Shown piece after piece: positions 9,683-18,283 of a stretch of 64,000 nucleotides of DNA. Origin of the DNA: Candidatus Allofournierella pullicola (GTDB taxonomy: Bacteria > Bacillota > Clostridia > Oscillospirales > Ruminococcaceae); the NCBI GenBank assembly GCA_019114225.1, contig DXFW01000035.1, positions 17,063 to 81,062 of the forward strand, written 5' to 3'. Each line of letters starts with the position of its first letter. The stretch's first letter is position 1. The notes beneath the pieces are model-generated. The model made no database searches. It was not told the origin of the DNA and saw nothing but the letters and a program-made list of their open reading frames with translations. A program made the position numbers and the translations under genes.

Positions 9683-10005
9683 GCGTTGTCCTCCTTGTTC
9701 TGCTCGAGGCTGCGGCGGCACAAAACGGCCAGCTGCTCGTCGGTCACGGCATAAACGCCAACCTTTTTCCAGGTGACGGCGCACAGGTCCGCCTGGGCGA
9801 GGGGCATTTGAAGGCAGGGGGCCAGGTCTTCGCAGTTCCGGCGCACCCGCTTGGCGGTGCCTTCGCTCACATCGCTGGCCAGCAGCACCAGATGGGCTTT
9901 GCCCCGGTACACGCTGTCCATCACGGCGTCGAAGCCCAGCACCAGCCTGCCCGCTTTTTTGCACAGCGACAGGGCAGAAAACAGTTTTTGATTATTTGTT
10001 TCCAC
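9679..10005 (-). CDS. ylxQ: L7Ae-family ribosomal/RNA-binding protein YlxQ
   Basis: Small (108 residues) L7Ae/L30e-fold protein expected to bind kink-turn RNA. Family cues are [22 protein letters not shown], the middle strand [18 protein letters not shown] and the late [12 protein letters not shown]. It starts at GTG 10005 behind AAGGAG and overlaps both neighbours (14 bases with rnpM, ATGA with infB), the exact order found in the Bacillus nusA-infB operon. Confidence 0.9.
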   Translation of the reverse strand: METNNQKLFSALSLCKKAGRLVLGFDAVMDSVYRGKAHLVLLASDVSEGTAKRVRRNCEDLAPCLQMPLAQADLCAVTWKKVGVYAVTDEQLAVLCRRSLEQNKEDNA

Positions 10006-10273
10006 TTTGGGCTCCTTCTATCTCCTGTTCGATCCGCTCGTAGACCTCGGGCGGGATCTGGGCCTCAAGCGCCCGCTCCAGGCGCTTGGCCTTGCGTGCC
10101 TTGGCCAGGCACTGGGCGCTGGGGCACAGGTAGGCGCCCCGGCCGGGCATTTTGCCCACGCGGTCCAGGGCGATCTCGCCCTGGGGGCTGCGCACCACCC
10201 GCACCAGCTCTTTTTTGGGCTTCTGCTCGTTGCAGCCGGTGCAGCGGCGCAGCGGGATCTTTCGTTGTTGCAC
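9992..10273 (-). CDS. rnpM: YlxR family protein, RNase P modulator RnpM
   Basis: 93-residue basic protein of the YlxR fold: PLRRCTGCNEQKPKKELVRVV followed by GKMPGRGAYLCPSAQCLAKA, the conserved GRGAY-C pattern. In Bacillus this protein has been described as a nucleoid/RNA-binding protein that modulates RNase P. GTG start behind AAAGGAAG. Sits between nusA and ylxQ as usual. Confidence 0.9.
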   Translation of the reverse strand: MQQRKIPLRRCTGCNEQKPKKELVRVVRSPQGEIALDRVGKMPGRGAYLCPSAQCLAKARKAKRLERALEAQIPPEVYERIEQEIEGAQSGNK

Positions 10274-10318
10274 GGGGCAGCTTCCTTTCTTTTAATAGTA
10301 TGAACGGCGGCGGAGCGT

Positions 10319-11383
10319 TCAGTCCTCGGTGTCCTCGCCGTAGTAACCGCTCTCGGGGCGGATGTCGATGTTGTAGCCGGTGAGCCGGGCGCACAGGCGG
10401 GCGTTCTGGCCCTTGTTGCCGATGGCCAGGCTCAGCTGATGGTCGGGCACGGTGACCCGGCAGGCCTTGCGCTCGCCCTCGAGGATTTCAACTTTCAGCA
10501 CCTTGGCGGGGCTGAGGGCCGCGCCGATGAACTCGGTGATGTCCTCGCTCCAGCGGACCACGTCGATCTTCTCGCCGTGCAGCTGCTCCACGATCTGGTT
10601 GACGCGGGCGCCGTGAGCGCCGATACACGCGCCCACCGGGTCCACGTTCTCGTCCTTGGACCAGACGGCCATCTTGGTGCGCACGCCCGCCTCGCGGCTG
10701 ATGGCGCGGATCTCCACGGTGCCGTCAAAAATTTCGGGCACTTCCATCTCAAACATGCGCTTGACCAGCTGCTCGCTGGTGCGGCTGATGATGATACGGG
10801 GGCCGCGCTCGGTGACCACCACGTCCTTGACGTAGACCTGCACATGCTGGCCCTCGTAGAACTCCTCGCCGGGGACCTGCTCGGAGCGGGGCAGCACCGC
10901 CTCGCCCTTGCCCATGTCCAGCACCACAATGCCCTTTTCGCCGTCGATACGCACCACCTGGGCGGTGACGATCTCGTGGGCCTTGGACTGCATTTCGCTG
11001 TACAGCTGGCTGCGCTCGGCCTCGCGGATGCCCTGACGGATGACGTGCTTGGCGGTCTGGGCGGCGATACGGCCGAACTCCTTGGTCTTGAGGGGGGTCA
11101 CCACACGCTGGCCCACCTGGTAGGTCTTGCGGATGGCGTGGGCCTGCTCCAGGCTCAGCTGGGTGTGGGGGTTCTCCACCTCTTCCACCACGTCCTGCAC
11201 CAGATTGACGGTGAAGCGGCCGTTCAGCGGGTCGATCTCCACCAGAACGTTCTCGTCCTCCACCTCGTAGTCCTTCTTGACGGCGATGACGATGGCAGCC
11301 TTGATTTTTTCAATCAGGTATTCGGGGGAGAGGCCGCGTTCCTTGCCAAGCATATTCAGGGCCTCAAAAAACTCTGCGTTCAT
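10319..11383 (-). CDS. nusA: Transcription termination/antitermination protein NusA
   Basis: RNA-polymerase-associated elongation factor of 354 residues: N-terminal RNAP-binding domain (FFEALNMLGKERGLSPEYLIEKIKAA), an S1 domain (AQVVRIDGEKGIVVLDMGKGEAVLP), then KH1/KH2 (DPVGACIGAHGARVNQIVEQLHGEKIDVV and LAIGNKGQNARLCARLTGYNIDI). It lacks the C-terminal acidic repeats of proteobacterial NusA, as is normal in Firmicutes. I use ATG 11383 because the TTG six codons earlier is part of the GGAGG ribosome site. Confidence 0.97.
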   Translation of the reverse strand: MNAEFFEALNMLGKERGLSPEYLIEKIKAAIVIAVKKDYEVEDENVLVEIDPLNGRFTVNLVQDVVEEVENPHTQLSLEQAHAIRKTYQVGQRVVTPLKTKEFGRIAAQTAKHVIRQGIREAERSQLYSEMQSKAHEIVTAQVVRIDGEKGIVVLDMGKGEAVLPRSEQVPGEEFYEGQHVQVYVKDVVVTERGPRIIISRTSEQLVKRMFEMEVPEIFDGTVEIRAISREAGVRTKMAVWSKDENVDPVGACIGAHGARVNQIVEQLHGEKIDVVRWSEDITEFIGAALSPAKVLKVEILEGERKACRVTVPDHQLSLAIGNKGQNARLCARLTGYNIDIRPESGYYGEDTED

Positions 11384-11458
11384 TTTTTCTGTTTCCTCCA
11401 ATTTTGACCGGCCGCATTCCGGGCCGTAGAATTTTGAAAGGCGCTCACAGCGCCGGGA

Positions 11459-11944
11459 TCAGAACAGGTCCTCGTCGTCGCAAAGCTTCACAAAGCTTGC
11501 GTCCGCGAGGGCGAAGGTGACGGGGCCGGAAGGGTCTTCCAGAGTGACGAGGCCGTCGGCGAAGGCCAGCAGCGTGCCCTCCACCTCCCGCGCGCCGTCC
11601 GCGTTCGGGCGGATGAGCCGGGCGGCGATCTTCTGGCCCACATAAGGCCCGAAATGCTCCGGCCGGGTGAGCCGGCGGCCGAGGCCGGGGCTGCCCACTT
11701 CCATGTAGTAGCTCTGGTCGATGGGGTCGGCGGCGTCGATCACCGGGTCGATGGCCCGGCTCACCGCTTCGCAGGTGTCGGTGTCCAGCGGGGTGTCCCG
11801 GTCGATGAAGATCCGCAGGAACCAATCCGGCCCCTCCTTTTCAAAGCGCACGTCCCACAAGCGCAGGCCCATGCCCTCCACCACCGGGCGCACCAGCTGC
11901 TCCACCGTGCGCACCGTGTTTTTGCCGCCGTTTCCTTTCGCCAT
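11459..11944 (-). CDS. rimP: Ribosome maturation factor RimP
   Basis: Needed for 30S maturation. 161 residues with VEGMGLRLWDVRFEKEGPDWFLRIFID, the signature DPIDQSYYMEVGSPGLGRRLTRPEHF and a C-terminal SH3-like part. ATG 11944 is preceded by GGGAGG; the first gene of the nusA operon as in most Firmicutes. A strong promoter lies at 12018-12046 and a leader hairpin at about 11968-11995 sits between promoter and gene. Confidence 0.95.
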   Translation of the reverse strand: MAKGNGGKNTVRTVEQLVRPVVEGMGLRLWDVRFEKEGPDWFLRIFIDRDTPLDTDTCEAVSRAIDPVIDAADPIDQSYYMEVGSPGLGRRLTRPEHFGPYVGQKIAARLIRPNADGAREVEGTLLAFADGLVTLEDPSGPVTFALADASFVKLCDDEDLF

Positions 11945-11967
11945 GGCAAAACCTCCCAAACATGCAA

Positions 11968-11995
11968 AGAGAGCGAGCCTTGCGGCTCACTCTCC
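11968..11995 (-). promoter_or_regulatory. Leader hairpin of the rimP-nusA operon
   Basis: AGAGTGAGCC GCAA GGCTCGCTCT (minus strand; some G-U pairs) in the 5' leader, about 25 bases after the predicted start site. It lacks a clear U-tract, so it is more likely a stabilising or regulatory leader stem than a terminator. Confidence 0.4.
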
Positions 11996-12017
11996 AGTTA
12001 AACATTCTTACCTTGGC

Positions 12018-12046
12018 ATTATACCACGCCGTTTTGGCTTTTGCAA
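12018..12046 (-). promoter_or_regulatory. Promoter of the rimP-nusA-infB operon
   Basis: TTGCAA, 17 bp, TATAAT on the minus strand, about 75 bp upstream of rimP. Confidence 0.75.
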
Positions 12047-12099
12047 GCCTTTGCCGGCGCGGTTTTTGGCTCTTTTTGCTGTTTTGGCGCCTGTTTGGC

Positions 12100-13338
12100 T
12101 CACAGCGCCCACTCGCCGTTCTCAAAAATGGTCACGGTGCGGCCGTCCTTGCACAGGCCGGTGATGGTCATGTCGGCGGAGCCCACCATCACGTCCTCAT
12201 GGATGGCGGAGTCGTTCACGCCCAGGGCCAGCAGCTCGTCCTTGCTCAGGTTAATGCCGTTCCTGACGGTGCCGGGATAGCCCGCGCCGAAGGCGATGTG
12301 GCAGGCGGCGTTCTCGTCGAAGAGGGTGTTGTAGAACAAAACGCCGCTGCGGTTGATGGGGCTGGAGGCGGGCACCAGGGCAATTTCGCCGATGTGGGCC
12401 GCGCCCTCGTCGCTTTCCAGCAGCTGGGCCAGCAGCTCGTCGTTCTTTTCGGCGGAGTGGGCCACCACCTTGCCGTCCTTGAAGGTCACCGAGAAGCCCT
12501 CGATGAGCTGGCCGTTGTAAACATAGGGCTTGGTGCCCTTCACAACGCCGTCCACATGCAGGCGGTGGGGCGCGGTGAACACCTCTTCGGTGGGGATGTT
12601 GGGGATGAAGGGAATGCCGTTGCCCGCAACGCTGGCCGCGCCTTCCCAGGTGTGGGTGTCGGCAAGGCCCACCACCAGGTCGGTGCCGCCCGCGCTGGTC
12701 ATGTGAATGCTCTCAAGATCCAGGGCGTTCAGCTTGTCGCGGTTTTCGCTCATGCGGGCGGTGTGCTCCTTCCACACGGCCACAGGGTCGGAGTCCGCGT
12801 CAATGCGGCAGACCTCGAAAATCAGCTGCCACAGCTTTTCCACCGCGGCCTGCGGCTCCATGCCGGGGAACACCACCGTGGCCCAGGCGGAGCTGGGGAT
12901 GGCCACCACGCACCACTGGATGAGGTCGTTCATGGTGTACTTGCGCCAGGGCTCCAGCGCGGCGCGCCGGGCCAGGCTGACCCGGTTCAGCTTGCCCGCG
13001 TCCAGGCCCGCCAGCGCCTCGGGGTCGTCGGCGTGGATGTTCAGCACGCAGGCGCCGCCCTCGCTCTCCACATAGTCCAGATAGCTGCGCAGCACGTGGG
13101 GCTTCACGTCGCAGAGGGTCTCTTCGCTGGCTTTCTCCATGCGCACGCGGGTGAGCTGCTCATCGGAGTACTTCACCACCACGTCCGCCGCGCCGGCGGA
13201 AAAGGCGGCCTCGGCGCAGGCCCGGGCAAAGAAGGCGGCCTCCACCGGGCTCTGGATGATGAGGGTCTGGCCGGGGCCCACGTTCACCCCCACCTTCACA
13301 ATGAATTCGGCGTATTTTTTCATCAGGTTCTTGTCCAT
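12100..13338 (-). CDS. M29 family aminopeptidase (AmpS/PepS type)
   Basis: Cytoplasmic metallo-aminopeptidase of 412 residues. Visible features of the M29 family are the N-terminal YAEFIVKVGVNVGPGQTLIIQSP, the metal-ligand region FIPNIPTEEVFTAP, a second ligand stretch ESDEGAAHIGEIALVP with FYNTLFDENAACHIAFG, and the terminal SAIHEDVMVGSADMTITG. These supply the paired Glu, His and Asp ligands of the bimetal centre. AAAGGAG precedes the ATG. It lies 65 bases after lrgB and may be transcribed with it. Confidence 0.93.
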   Translation of the reverse strand: MDKNLMKKYAEFIVKVGVNVGPGQTLIIQSPVEAAFFARACAEAAFSAGAADVVVKYSDEQLTRVRMEKASEETLCDVKPHVLRSYLDYVESEGGACVLNIHADDPEALAGLDAGKLNRVSLARRAALEPWRKYTMNDLIQWCVVAIPSSAWATVVFPGMEPQAAVEKLWQLIFEVCRIDADSDPVAVWKEHTARMSENRDKLNALDLESIHMTSAGGTDLVVGLADTHTWEGAASVAGNGIPFIPNIPTEEVFTAPHRLHVDGVVKGTKPYVYNGQLIEGFSVTFKDGKVVAHSAEKNDELLAQLLESDEGAAHIGEIALVPASSPINRSGVLFYNTLFDENAACHIAFGAGYPGTVRNGINLSKDELLALGVNDSAIHEDVMVGSADMTITGLCKDGRTVTIFENGEWAL

Positions 13339-13403
13339 GTGCTATCTCCTTTCCCCCGGCTTTTGACGGGAGGCAATGTGTTCAGTATGGGCGCAAAAAG
13401 GGC

Positions 13404-14087
13404 TCACCACACCAGCGACAGCAGGGTGGTCAGAATGCCCGCAACGCCGATGGCCACGCTGCTCATGGCGCCCTGCACCTGGCCCATCTCCATGGCCCGG
13501 CCGGTGCCGATGGCGTGGCTGGCGCTGCCGATGGCCACGCCTGCGGCCACCGGGTGCTCCTCCAGCCGGAAGAGCCTGACCAGCAGCGGCGCGAAGGCCG
13601 CGCCGGTGATCCCGGTGAAGAGCACGCAGAGGGTGGTGACGGCGGGCACGCCGCCCCCCGCCTCGCTGAGGGCGATGGCGATGGGGGTGGTGACGCTGTG
13701 GGGCAGGACGCTGTTTGTCAGCGAAGCGTCCAGCACCAGCAGGCGGCACAGCCCCGCGGCCACCAGGGCGTTGGCCAGCGCGCCGGCGGCGCAGCCCAGC
13801 ACCACCGGCCAGAAGTTTTCTTTCAGCACCTGCCGCTGCCGCCAGACCGAGAGGCCCAGGGCCGCGGTGGCGGGCAAAAGCAGCATGTCCAGATAGTCCG
13901 CGCCTTCGCGGAACCATTCCAGCGGGATATCAAAGGCGGTCAGCGCTGCCACCGCCAGGGCGATGGCCACCACCAGCGGGTGGACCAGCGGGTGCTTTGC
14001 CTTGGCCGCCACCCAAAGGCCCGCCTGCCAGCAGGCGGCGCAGAGGGCAATGCCGAACACGGCGTTGTTACAGATCAGTTCCTTCAC
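13404..14087 (-). CDS. lrgB: LrgB-family membrane protein
   Basis: Integral membrane partner of LrgA, 227 residues with about six to seven hydrophobic helices. Family cues include NSVLPHSVTTPIAIALSEAGGG (conserved PKSVTTPIA-like loop) and the C-terminal AIGSASHAIGTGRAMEMG. Starts at GTG 14087 with GGGAGG upstream; the frame extends further but overlaps lrgA without family character. Lrg/Cid-type pairs have been linked to murein hydrolase control and to small organic acid uptake; which applies here is open. Overlaps lrgA by 20 bases. Confidence 0.9.
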   Translation of the reverse strand: MKELICNNAVFGIALCAACWQAGLWVAAKAKHPLVHPLVVAIALAVAALTAFDIPLEWFREGADYLDMLLLPATAALGLSVWRQRQVLKENFWPVVLGCAAGALANALVAAGLCRLLVLDASLTNSVLPHSVTTPIAIALSEAGGGVPAVTTLCVLFTGITGAAFAPLLVRLFRLEEHPVAAGVAIGSASHAIGTGRAMEMGQVQGAMSSVAIGVAGILTTLLSLVW

Positions 14088-14442
14088 GGCGGCCTCCCTT
14101 TTGAATGCGCTGCACCAGCCGCACGGTGAGGGCGGCGGCGGCAAAGGTGAAAAAGCCGCTCACAAGGCAGACCGCCGCAAGGGCGGCGCCGCTGGAAGTC
14201 AGCAGATCCAGGTGTTCCAGCAGGTCCACGCCGGCGGGCAGGAACAGAAAGGTCAGGTGCCCCTGCAAAAAGTCGCACAGGCCGGCCACAGAGCCTTCCT
14301 TCACCAGCCCGACGCCCAGAAGGCCGGCCAGCAGCAGGATGGCCAGCACGCTGGCGGGCAGGGTGAAGGGCAGCAGGCCGCTGATCACCGTTGCCAGAAG
14401 GCAGATACCGAATACGATGAGTATCTGGCGGATGACGTTCAT
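14068..14442 (-). CDS. lrgA: CidA/LrgA family holin-like protein
   Basis: 124-residue membrane protein with four hydrophobic helices and the family signature LPASVLAILLLAGLLGVGLVKEG followed by FLFLPAGVDLLEHLDLL. Encoded just before and overlapping lrgB, the standard two-gene unit. No LytTR or LysR regulator lies next to it, unlike the Staphylococcus lrgAB and cidAB loci. A terminator for glyS separates it from glyS by under 80 bases, so it probably has a nearby promoter or depends on readthrough. Confidence 0.88.
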   Translation of the reverse strand: MNVIRQILIVFGICLLATVISGLLPFTLPASVLAILLLAGLLGVGLVKEGSVAGLCDFLQGHLTFLFLPAGVDLLEHLDLLTSSGAALAAVCLVSGFFTFAAAALTVRLVQRIQKGGRREGTDL

Positions 14443-14467
14443 TCTCTCTCCTCGTTTGACCGAAAAC

Positions 14468-14493
14468 GGGGCCTGCCGCTGTCGGCAGGCCCC
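14468..14493 (-). terminator. glyS terminator
   Basis: GGGGCCTGCCG CTGT CGGCAGGCCCC perfect 11-bp stem followed on the minus strand by CGTTTTCGG. Confidence 0.7.
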
Positions 14494-14517
14494 GCCCTGT
14501 TTCAGGGCCGCTCGGCC

Positions 14518-15927
14518 TTAAAACTCGATCTTCTTCTCGATGTAGTCCTTGACCTCGGCGATGGGCAGACGCACCTGCTCCATGGTGTCGCGGTCGCGGA
14601 TGGTCACGCAGCCGTCGCCGGCCTTCTCGCCGTCGCCGAAGGTGTCGAAGTCCACGGTGACGCACAGCGGGGTGCCGATCTCGTCCTGACGGCGGTAACG
14701 CTTGCCGATGGAGCCGGTCTCGTCGTAGTCCACCATGAAGTGCTTGGCCAGCTCCTGCCAGATGGGCCGGGCCTGCTCGCCCAGCTTCTTGCTCAGGGGC
14801 AGCACCGCCGCCTTGTAGGGCGCCAGCGCCGGGTGCAGGCGCAGCACGACGCGCTTGTCGTTCCTGGCCTCGTCCACGATCTCTTCGTCATAGGCCTCGC
14901 ACAGGAAGGCCAGGGCCACACGGTCGGCGCCCAGGCTGGGCTCGATGACGTAGGGGATGTAGTGCTCGTTGGTCTCGGGGTCGAAGTATTCCAGGCTCTT
15001 GCCGCTGGCCTCCTGATGGCGGCCCAGGTCGTAGTCGGTGCGGTCGGCAATGCCCCACAGCTCGCCCCACTCGGTGAACGGGAAGGCGTACTCGATGTCG
15101 GTGGTGGCGCGGGAGTAGAAGGCCAGCTCGGCGGGGTCGTGGTCGCGCAGGCGGAGGTTCTCCTCCTTAAGCCCCAAGCTCAGCAGCCAGTTCTTGCAGT
15201 AGTCCTTCCAGTAGGCGAACCACTCCAGGTCGGTGCCGGGCTTGCAGAAGAACTCGCACTCCATCTGCTCGAACTCGCGGGTGCGGAAGGTGAAGTTGCC
15301 CGGGGTGATCTCGTTGCGGAAGGCCTTGCCCACCTGGCACACGCCGAAGGGCAGCTTGCGGCGGGTGGTGCGCTGGATGTTGGCAAAGTTCACGAAGATA
15401 CCCTGGGCGGTCTCGGGCCGCAGGTAGCAGGTGGAGGAGGAGTCCTCGGTGACGCCGATGGCGGTCTTGAACATCAGGTTGAACTTGCGGATGGGGGTGA
15501 AGTCGTGCTTGCCGCACACCGGGCACACCACATCCTCATGGGTGGCAATGAACTCGTCCAGCTCTTCCTGGCTCATGGCGTCGGCGTTCACCTCGGGGTG
15601 AGCGTCCTCCACCAGCTTGTCCGCCCGGTGGCGGGCCTTGCAGCTCTTGCAGTCCAACAGGGGGTCGGAGAAGCCCGCCACATGACCGGTGGTCACCCAG
15701 GTCTGGGGGTTCATAATGATGGCGGCGTCCAGGCCCACGTTGGTGGGGCTTTCCTGCACGAATTTCTTCAGCCACGCCTTTTTCACGTTGTTCTTGAATT
15801 CCACGCCCAGGGGGCCGTAGTCCCAGCTGTTGGCCAGGCCGCCGTAGATCTCGCTGCCGGCGAAGACGAAGCCCCGGCTCTTGCACAGAGCCACGATGGT
15901 GTCGAAGTTCTTTTCACGATTGTTCAT
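14518..15927 (-). CDS. glyS: Glycine--tRNA ligase (single-chain, class II)
   Basis: Homodimeric alpha2-type glycyl-tRNA synthetase (469 residues), not the alpha/beta form. Motif evidence: [31 protein letters not shown], a zinc-binding insert with [16 protein letters not shown] and CPVCGKHD, motif 2 [34 protein letters not shown], and motif 3 [16 protein letters not shown]-terminal anticodon-binding domain [19 protein letters not shown] precedes the ATG; promoter at 15987-16015. Confidence 0.97.
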   Translation of the reverse strand: MNNREKNFDTIVALCKSRGFVFAGSEIYGGLANSWDYGPLGVEFKNNVKKAWLKKFVQESPTNVGLDAAIIMNPQTWVTTGHVAGFSDPLLDCKSCKARHRADKLVEDAHPEVNADAMSQEELDEFIATHEDVVCPVCGKHDFTPIRKFNLMFKTAIGVTEDSSSTCYLRPETAQGIFVNFANIQRTTRRKLPFGVCQVGKAFRNEITPGNFTFRTREFEQMECEFFCKPGTDLEWFAYWKDYCKNWLLSLGLKEENLRLRDHDPAELAFYSRATTDIEYAFPFTEWGELWGIADRTDYDLGRHQEASGKSLEYFDPETNEHYIPYVIEPSLGADRVALAFLCEAYDEEIVDEARNDKRVVLRLHPALAPYKAAVLPLSKKLGEQARPIWQELAKHFMVDYDETGSIGKRYRRQDEIGTPLCVTVDFDTFGDGEKAGDGCVTIRDRDTMEQVRLPIAEVKDYIEKKIEF

Positions 15928-15986
15928 TGCGCATTTACTCCTTTTCCGCGCCGCTGGCTGCGGCGTGATGATTTGGGTCTTTTACC

Positions 15987-16015
15987 AGTGTAAGCCCGCC
16001 GGGGCCGTTCGTCAA
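15987..16015 (-). promoter_or_regulatory. glyS promoter
   Basis: TTGACG, 17 bp, TACACT on the minus strand, about 60 bp upstream of the glyS ATG. I looked for a T-box leader between promoter and gene; the leader is too short for one. Confidence 0.65.
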
Positions 16016-16046
16016 GACAAATCGGGCGGGAGTTTGCCCGGGAAAT

Positions 16047-16070
16047 AAAAAAGCCCGCCCTTTCGGGCGG
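16047..16070 (-). terminator. Terminator of the TetR/membrane-protein operon
   Basis: ACCGCCCGAAAGGGCGGGC followed by TTTTTT on the minus strand, just after the stop at 16092. Confidence 0.8.
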
Positions 16071-16091
16071 TGCGTTCTTTCTTCCTTCTCG

Positions 16092-16769
16092 TCACGGCTT
16101 TGTCTGTTCAAGGCCCTTTTGCAGCATGCGCAGGGTGATGGCCACGATCGCGCCCCAGATCACCCCGCTGGAGGCAGCGGAAACCGGCAGCATTCCGTTT
16201 TCGTCCGCCGCCGTGCGCTCCACCATGATGAGGGTGTTCTGCAGCGTCAGCACCGCCACCAGCGCGTCGATGAAATTGACCGTGCGCAGCTCCGCCAGCA
16301 GGATGTTGCCGCCGGGATTGCGCCGCAGCCGCCCAATGTGCAGGGAGGCCGCGGTGACCTTCCAGGTGGTATAGGCCGCCATGGCGATGGCCGGGATCAG
16401 CCCCAGGTCCACCGGTTTTTCCAGCACCACCATCATGGAAACAGGCAAAATCAGCGCCAGGTCCAGCACCAGCAGCAAAACGGAACTGACCAGAAAGGTG
16501 CGGCGGCGGCAGCGCTCCTGCTCCGGAGCCGGGCGGGCGCGGACGCGGCGTTCCGCCAAAAGGGCGCTGCCCCGCACCGCCGTGAGCAGAAGATAAAACC
16601 CGGCAATGCTCTTGTGCCAGACCGACCCGCAGCGGATCCCCAGGTACCCGTTGTACACCGCAAAGAGCGCCGTGCACGCAAAGGAGGCTCCGGCGCTGAG
16701 CAGGGTGCGGCGGGCGTAGTCTTCCCGCCAGGTGCGCAGCAGACGCACGGCCCGGCCGTTACGTTTCAT
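16092..16769 (-). CDS. Polytopic membrane protein, unknown function
   Basis: About 225 residues, starting at ATG 16769 inside the end of the preceding TetR gene (11-base overlap), so probably translated by coupling. Around five to six hydrophobic helices (for example SAGASFACTALFAVYNGYLGI, LVSSVLLLVLDLALILPVSMM, VDLGLIPAIAMAAYT and GVIWGAIVAITLRML) with an arginine-rich loop (RRVRARPAPEQERCRRR). No family recognised. Being co-encoded with a TetR regulator, it is a plausible efflux or stress-response membrane protein, but that is inference from position only. Confidence 0.7.
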   Translation of the reverse strand: MKRNGRAVRLLRTWREDYARRTLLSAGASFACTALFAVYNGYLGIRCGSVWHKSIAGFYLLLTAVRGSALLAERRVRARPAPEQERCRRRTFLVSSVLLLVLDLALILPVSMMVVLEKPVDLGLIPAIAMAAYTTWKVTAASLHIGRLRRNPGGNILLAELRTVNFIDALVAVLTLQNTLIMVERTAADENGMLPVSAASSGVIWGAIVAITLRMLQKGLEQTKP

Positions 16770-17358
16770 GGGAGCCGTCTTTGGGCCGCACGCAGGCTTC
16801 GATGATACCGGCGACCATCTCCACATCGTCCGCGCAGTCCCGCCGCAGCCACTTCTTGACGATGGCGGCAATGCCCTCCACATAATAAACCATGTAGTAG
16901 GGGCGGTGGGCGGCCGGGATCTCGAACCGCTCCAGGATGGGGCCGAGGATGTGCTGTTTCAGCTCTCCGTAGCGGGCGTCCACCTGCATGCTGGCGGGGG
17001 CGCGGAAGGCCGCCCGGTAGACCTTTTTGTTGTCGCGGATGAAGCGCAGGTAGGGCAAAAGATACTCCCGGGTGACCAGCACCAGCTCTTCCCGCTCCCG
17101 GCGGTCCAGATCGCCCAGGAGCTCTTCGCCCCGGCGGGGAAAATAGGACTCAAAGCGCCTGTTGATCGTTTCCATGGTCTCATTCACCAGGTCGGCGATG
17201 GTCTCATAGTGCAGATAGAAGGTGGAGCGGTTCACGCCCGCCCGGTGGCATATCTCCTTCACCGTGATATACTCCAGGTCTTTCTCCTCCAGCAGCGCGA
17301 TGAGCGCCTCATCCATCCGCAAGGCGGTGTTAAAGTATTTGCTCTCGGATTTGTTCAT
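16759..17358 (-). CDS. TetR-family transcriptional regulator
   Basis: 199 residues. N-terminal helix-turn-helix: ALIALLEEKDLEYITVKEICHRAGVNRSTFYLHYETIADLV (about 14-55), the classic TetR DNA-binding domain; C-terminal all-helical ligand domain of the TetR_C type seen in DhaS-like regulators. Start at ATG 17358 behind GGGAGGG. It is the middle gene of a three-gene minus-strand operon (119-residue membrane protein, TetR, 225-residue membrane protein) and likely autoregulates it; I found no clean palindrome upstream. Confidence 0.88.
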   Translation of the reverse strand: MNKSESKYFNTALRMDEALIALLEEKDLEYITVKEICHRAGVNRSTFYLHYETIADLVNETMETINRRFESYFPRRGEELLGDLDRREREELVLVTREYLLPYLRFIRDNKKVYRAAFRAPASMQVDARYGELKQHILGPILERFEIPAAHRPYYMVYYVEGIAAIVKKWLRRDCADDVEMVAGIIEACVRPKDGSHET

Positions 17359-17377
17359 CCTGCCGCCCTCCCCGCGG

Positions 17378-17737
17378 TCATTCCCCTGCTTCGCTGATCT
17401 CCCGGGCCAGCTGCATGATCTCAAAGGCGTATTTTTCCTTGCCCGAGCGCAGGAGTTTTTTGTAGATGGGATAGTTGAGGCCCACGCCCACGATCCCCAG
17501 TATGCCCAGAAGGATCCCGGCGCCCGTCATCAAAACGCCGCCGTCTCCGATCACCTGCATGGACAGGCACATCCCCACCCCCAGGACCAGCGTCATCAGA
17601 AGGCCGAAGCCGTAGGCGAAGATGTTGGCCGGGGCTTTGGCCCGGCGGTCCAGCTTGCGCAGGGCGACGACTTTGGAGGTGTCTTTGGGTGCGTATTCGT
17701 TGGCAATGGCTTCTGCAAAGATTTTGTCGGTATTCAT
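17378..17737 (-). CDS. Small two-helix membrane protein of the DxEYAPKDTSKVVAL type
   Basis: 119 residues. The N-terminus MNTDKIFAEAIANEYAPKDTSKVVALRKLDRRAK is hydrophilic and looks strongly conserved in clostridial homologues I remember; two membrane helices follow (IFAYGFGLLMTLVLGVGMCLSM and GAGILLGILGIVGVGLNYPIY), then KKLLRSGKEKYAFEIMQLAREI. Such proteins are often labelled dihydropteridine reductase in automatic annotations, but nothing in the sequence supports an enzyme (no nucleotide-binding motif). First gene of the TetR operon; GGAG precedes the ATG. Confidence 0.75.
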   Translation of the reverse strand: MNTDKIFAEAIANEYAPKDTSKVVALRKLDRRAKAPANIFAYGFGLLMTLVLGVGMCLSMQVIGDGGVLMTGAGILLGILGIVGVGLNYPIYKKLLRSGKEKYAFEIMQLAREISEAGE

Positions 17738-17851
17738 TTTAGGTTTCTCCTCTGTGATGTGGTTTCGCAGCTGCTGATACCATCATAGAGGACGCGGGGC
17801 AAAAAAGGAACGACACCCTTCGCCTTTTGTGACGATTTTAGGCCGGGGCTT

Positions 17852-18260
17852 TGAAAAATGTGCCGCAAGCCCATTGGCCGCCCCTTGGGCGGCCGGGGCC
17901 CCCGCGGAAGTTTGCGGAGCAAAATTTCGCGGGGAAGCGAGGAGCAGCAGCGGAGTGAGCGCGACGGTGACTTTTTGCAAAAAAAGTCGCCGCAAGCGAT
18001 ATGTTGCTCGTGGCCGCCCCTTGGGCGGCCGGGGCCCCCGCGAAAATTTGCAAAGCAAAATTTCGCGGGGAAGCGAGGAGCAGCAGAATGAGCGCGCGAT
18101 GATTTTTTATAAAAAAATCGTCGCAAGCGATATGTCGCTCATGGCCGCCCCCTGGGCGGCTGGGGCCCCCGCGAAAATTTGCGAAGCAAAATTTCGTGGG
18201 GAAAAGGAGGAGCAAGGGAGCGGGCGGATGACGCTTTTTTGAAAAAAAAGCGTCGGAGCA
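17852..18260. repeat. Tandem array of three about 133-bp structured repeats
   Basis: Copies start at 17876, 18012 and 18143 (136, 131 and about 118 bp) with a fragment of a fourth at 17852-17875. Each copy holds three inverted repeats in fixed order: A, a GGCCGCCC/GGGCGGCC stem; B, a CCCCGCG...CGCGGGG stem of up to 16 bp with a T/A-rich middle; C, a short stem closing a T-run/A-run (17966-17991, 18097-18123, 18230-18254). Between B and C is a GAGGAGCA-type segment. Stem C differs in sequence among copies but stays paired. No convincing protein gene lies in the 17738-18283 gap. See findings. Confidence 0.85.
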
Positions 18261-18282
18261 AAGCGAACTTTGCTCCGACGCG
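18249..18282 (-). terminator. Terminator of the tRNA operon
   Basis: CGTCGGAGCAAAG / CTTTGCTCCGACG stem, followed on the minus strand by CTTTTTTTTC; directly after tRNA-Phe and merging into the repeat array. Confidence 0.85.
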
Positions 18283-18283
18283 G

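Noticed and set aside
6866..9754. 962-codon open frame on the plus strand opposite infB/rbfA
   Set aside because: Antisense artefact of high third-position GC; His/Gly/Leu-rich translation without domains.
15928..15986. T-box riboswitch before glyS
   Set aside because: The leader between promoter and ATG is under 60 bases, too short for a T-box.
13963..15993. 676-codon plus-strand frame opposite lrgA and glyS
   Set aside because: Antisense to confidently identified genes; no start signal.
17876..18260. Tandem repeats considered as a CRISPR array
   Set aside because: Units of about 133 bp are similar along their whole length, with no unique spacers and no cas genes nearby.
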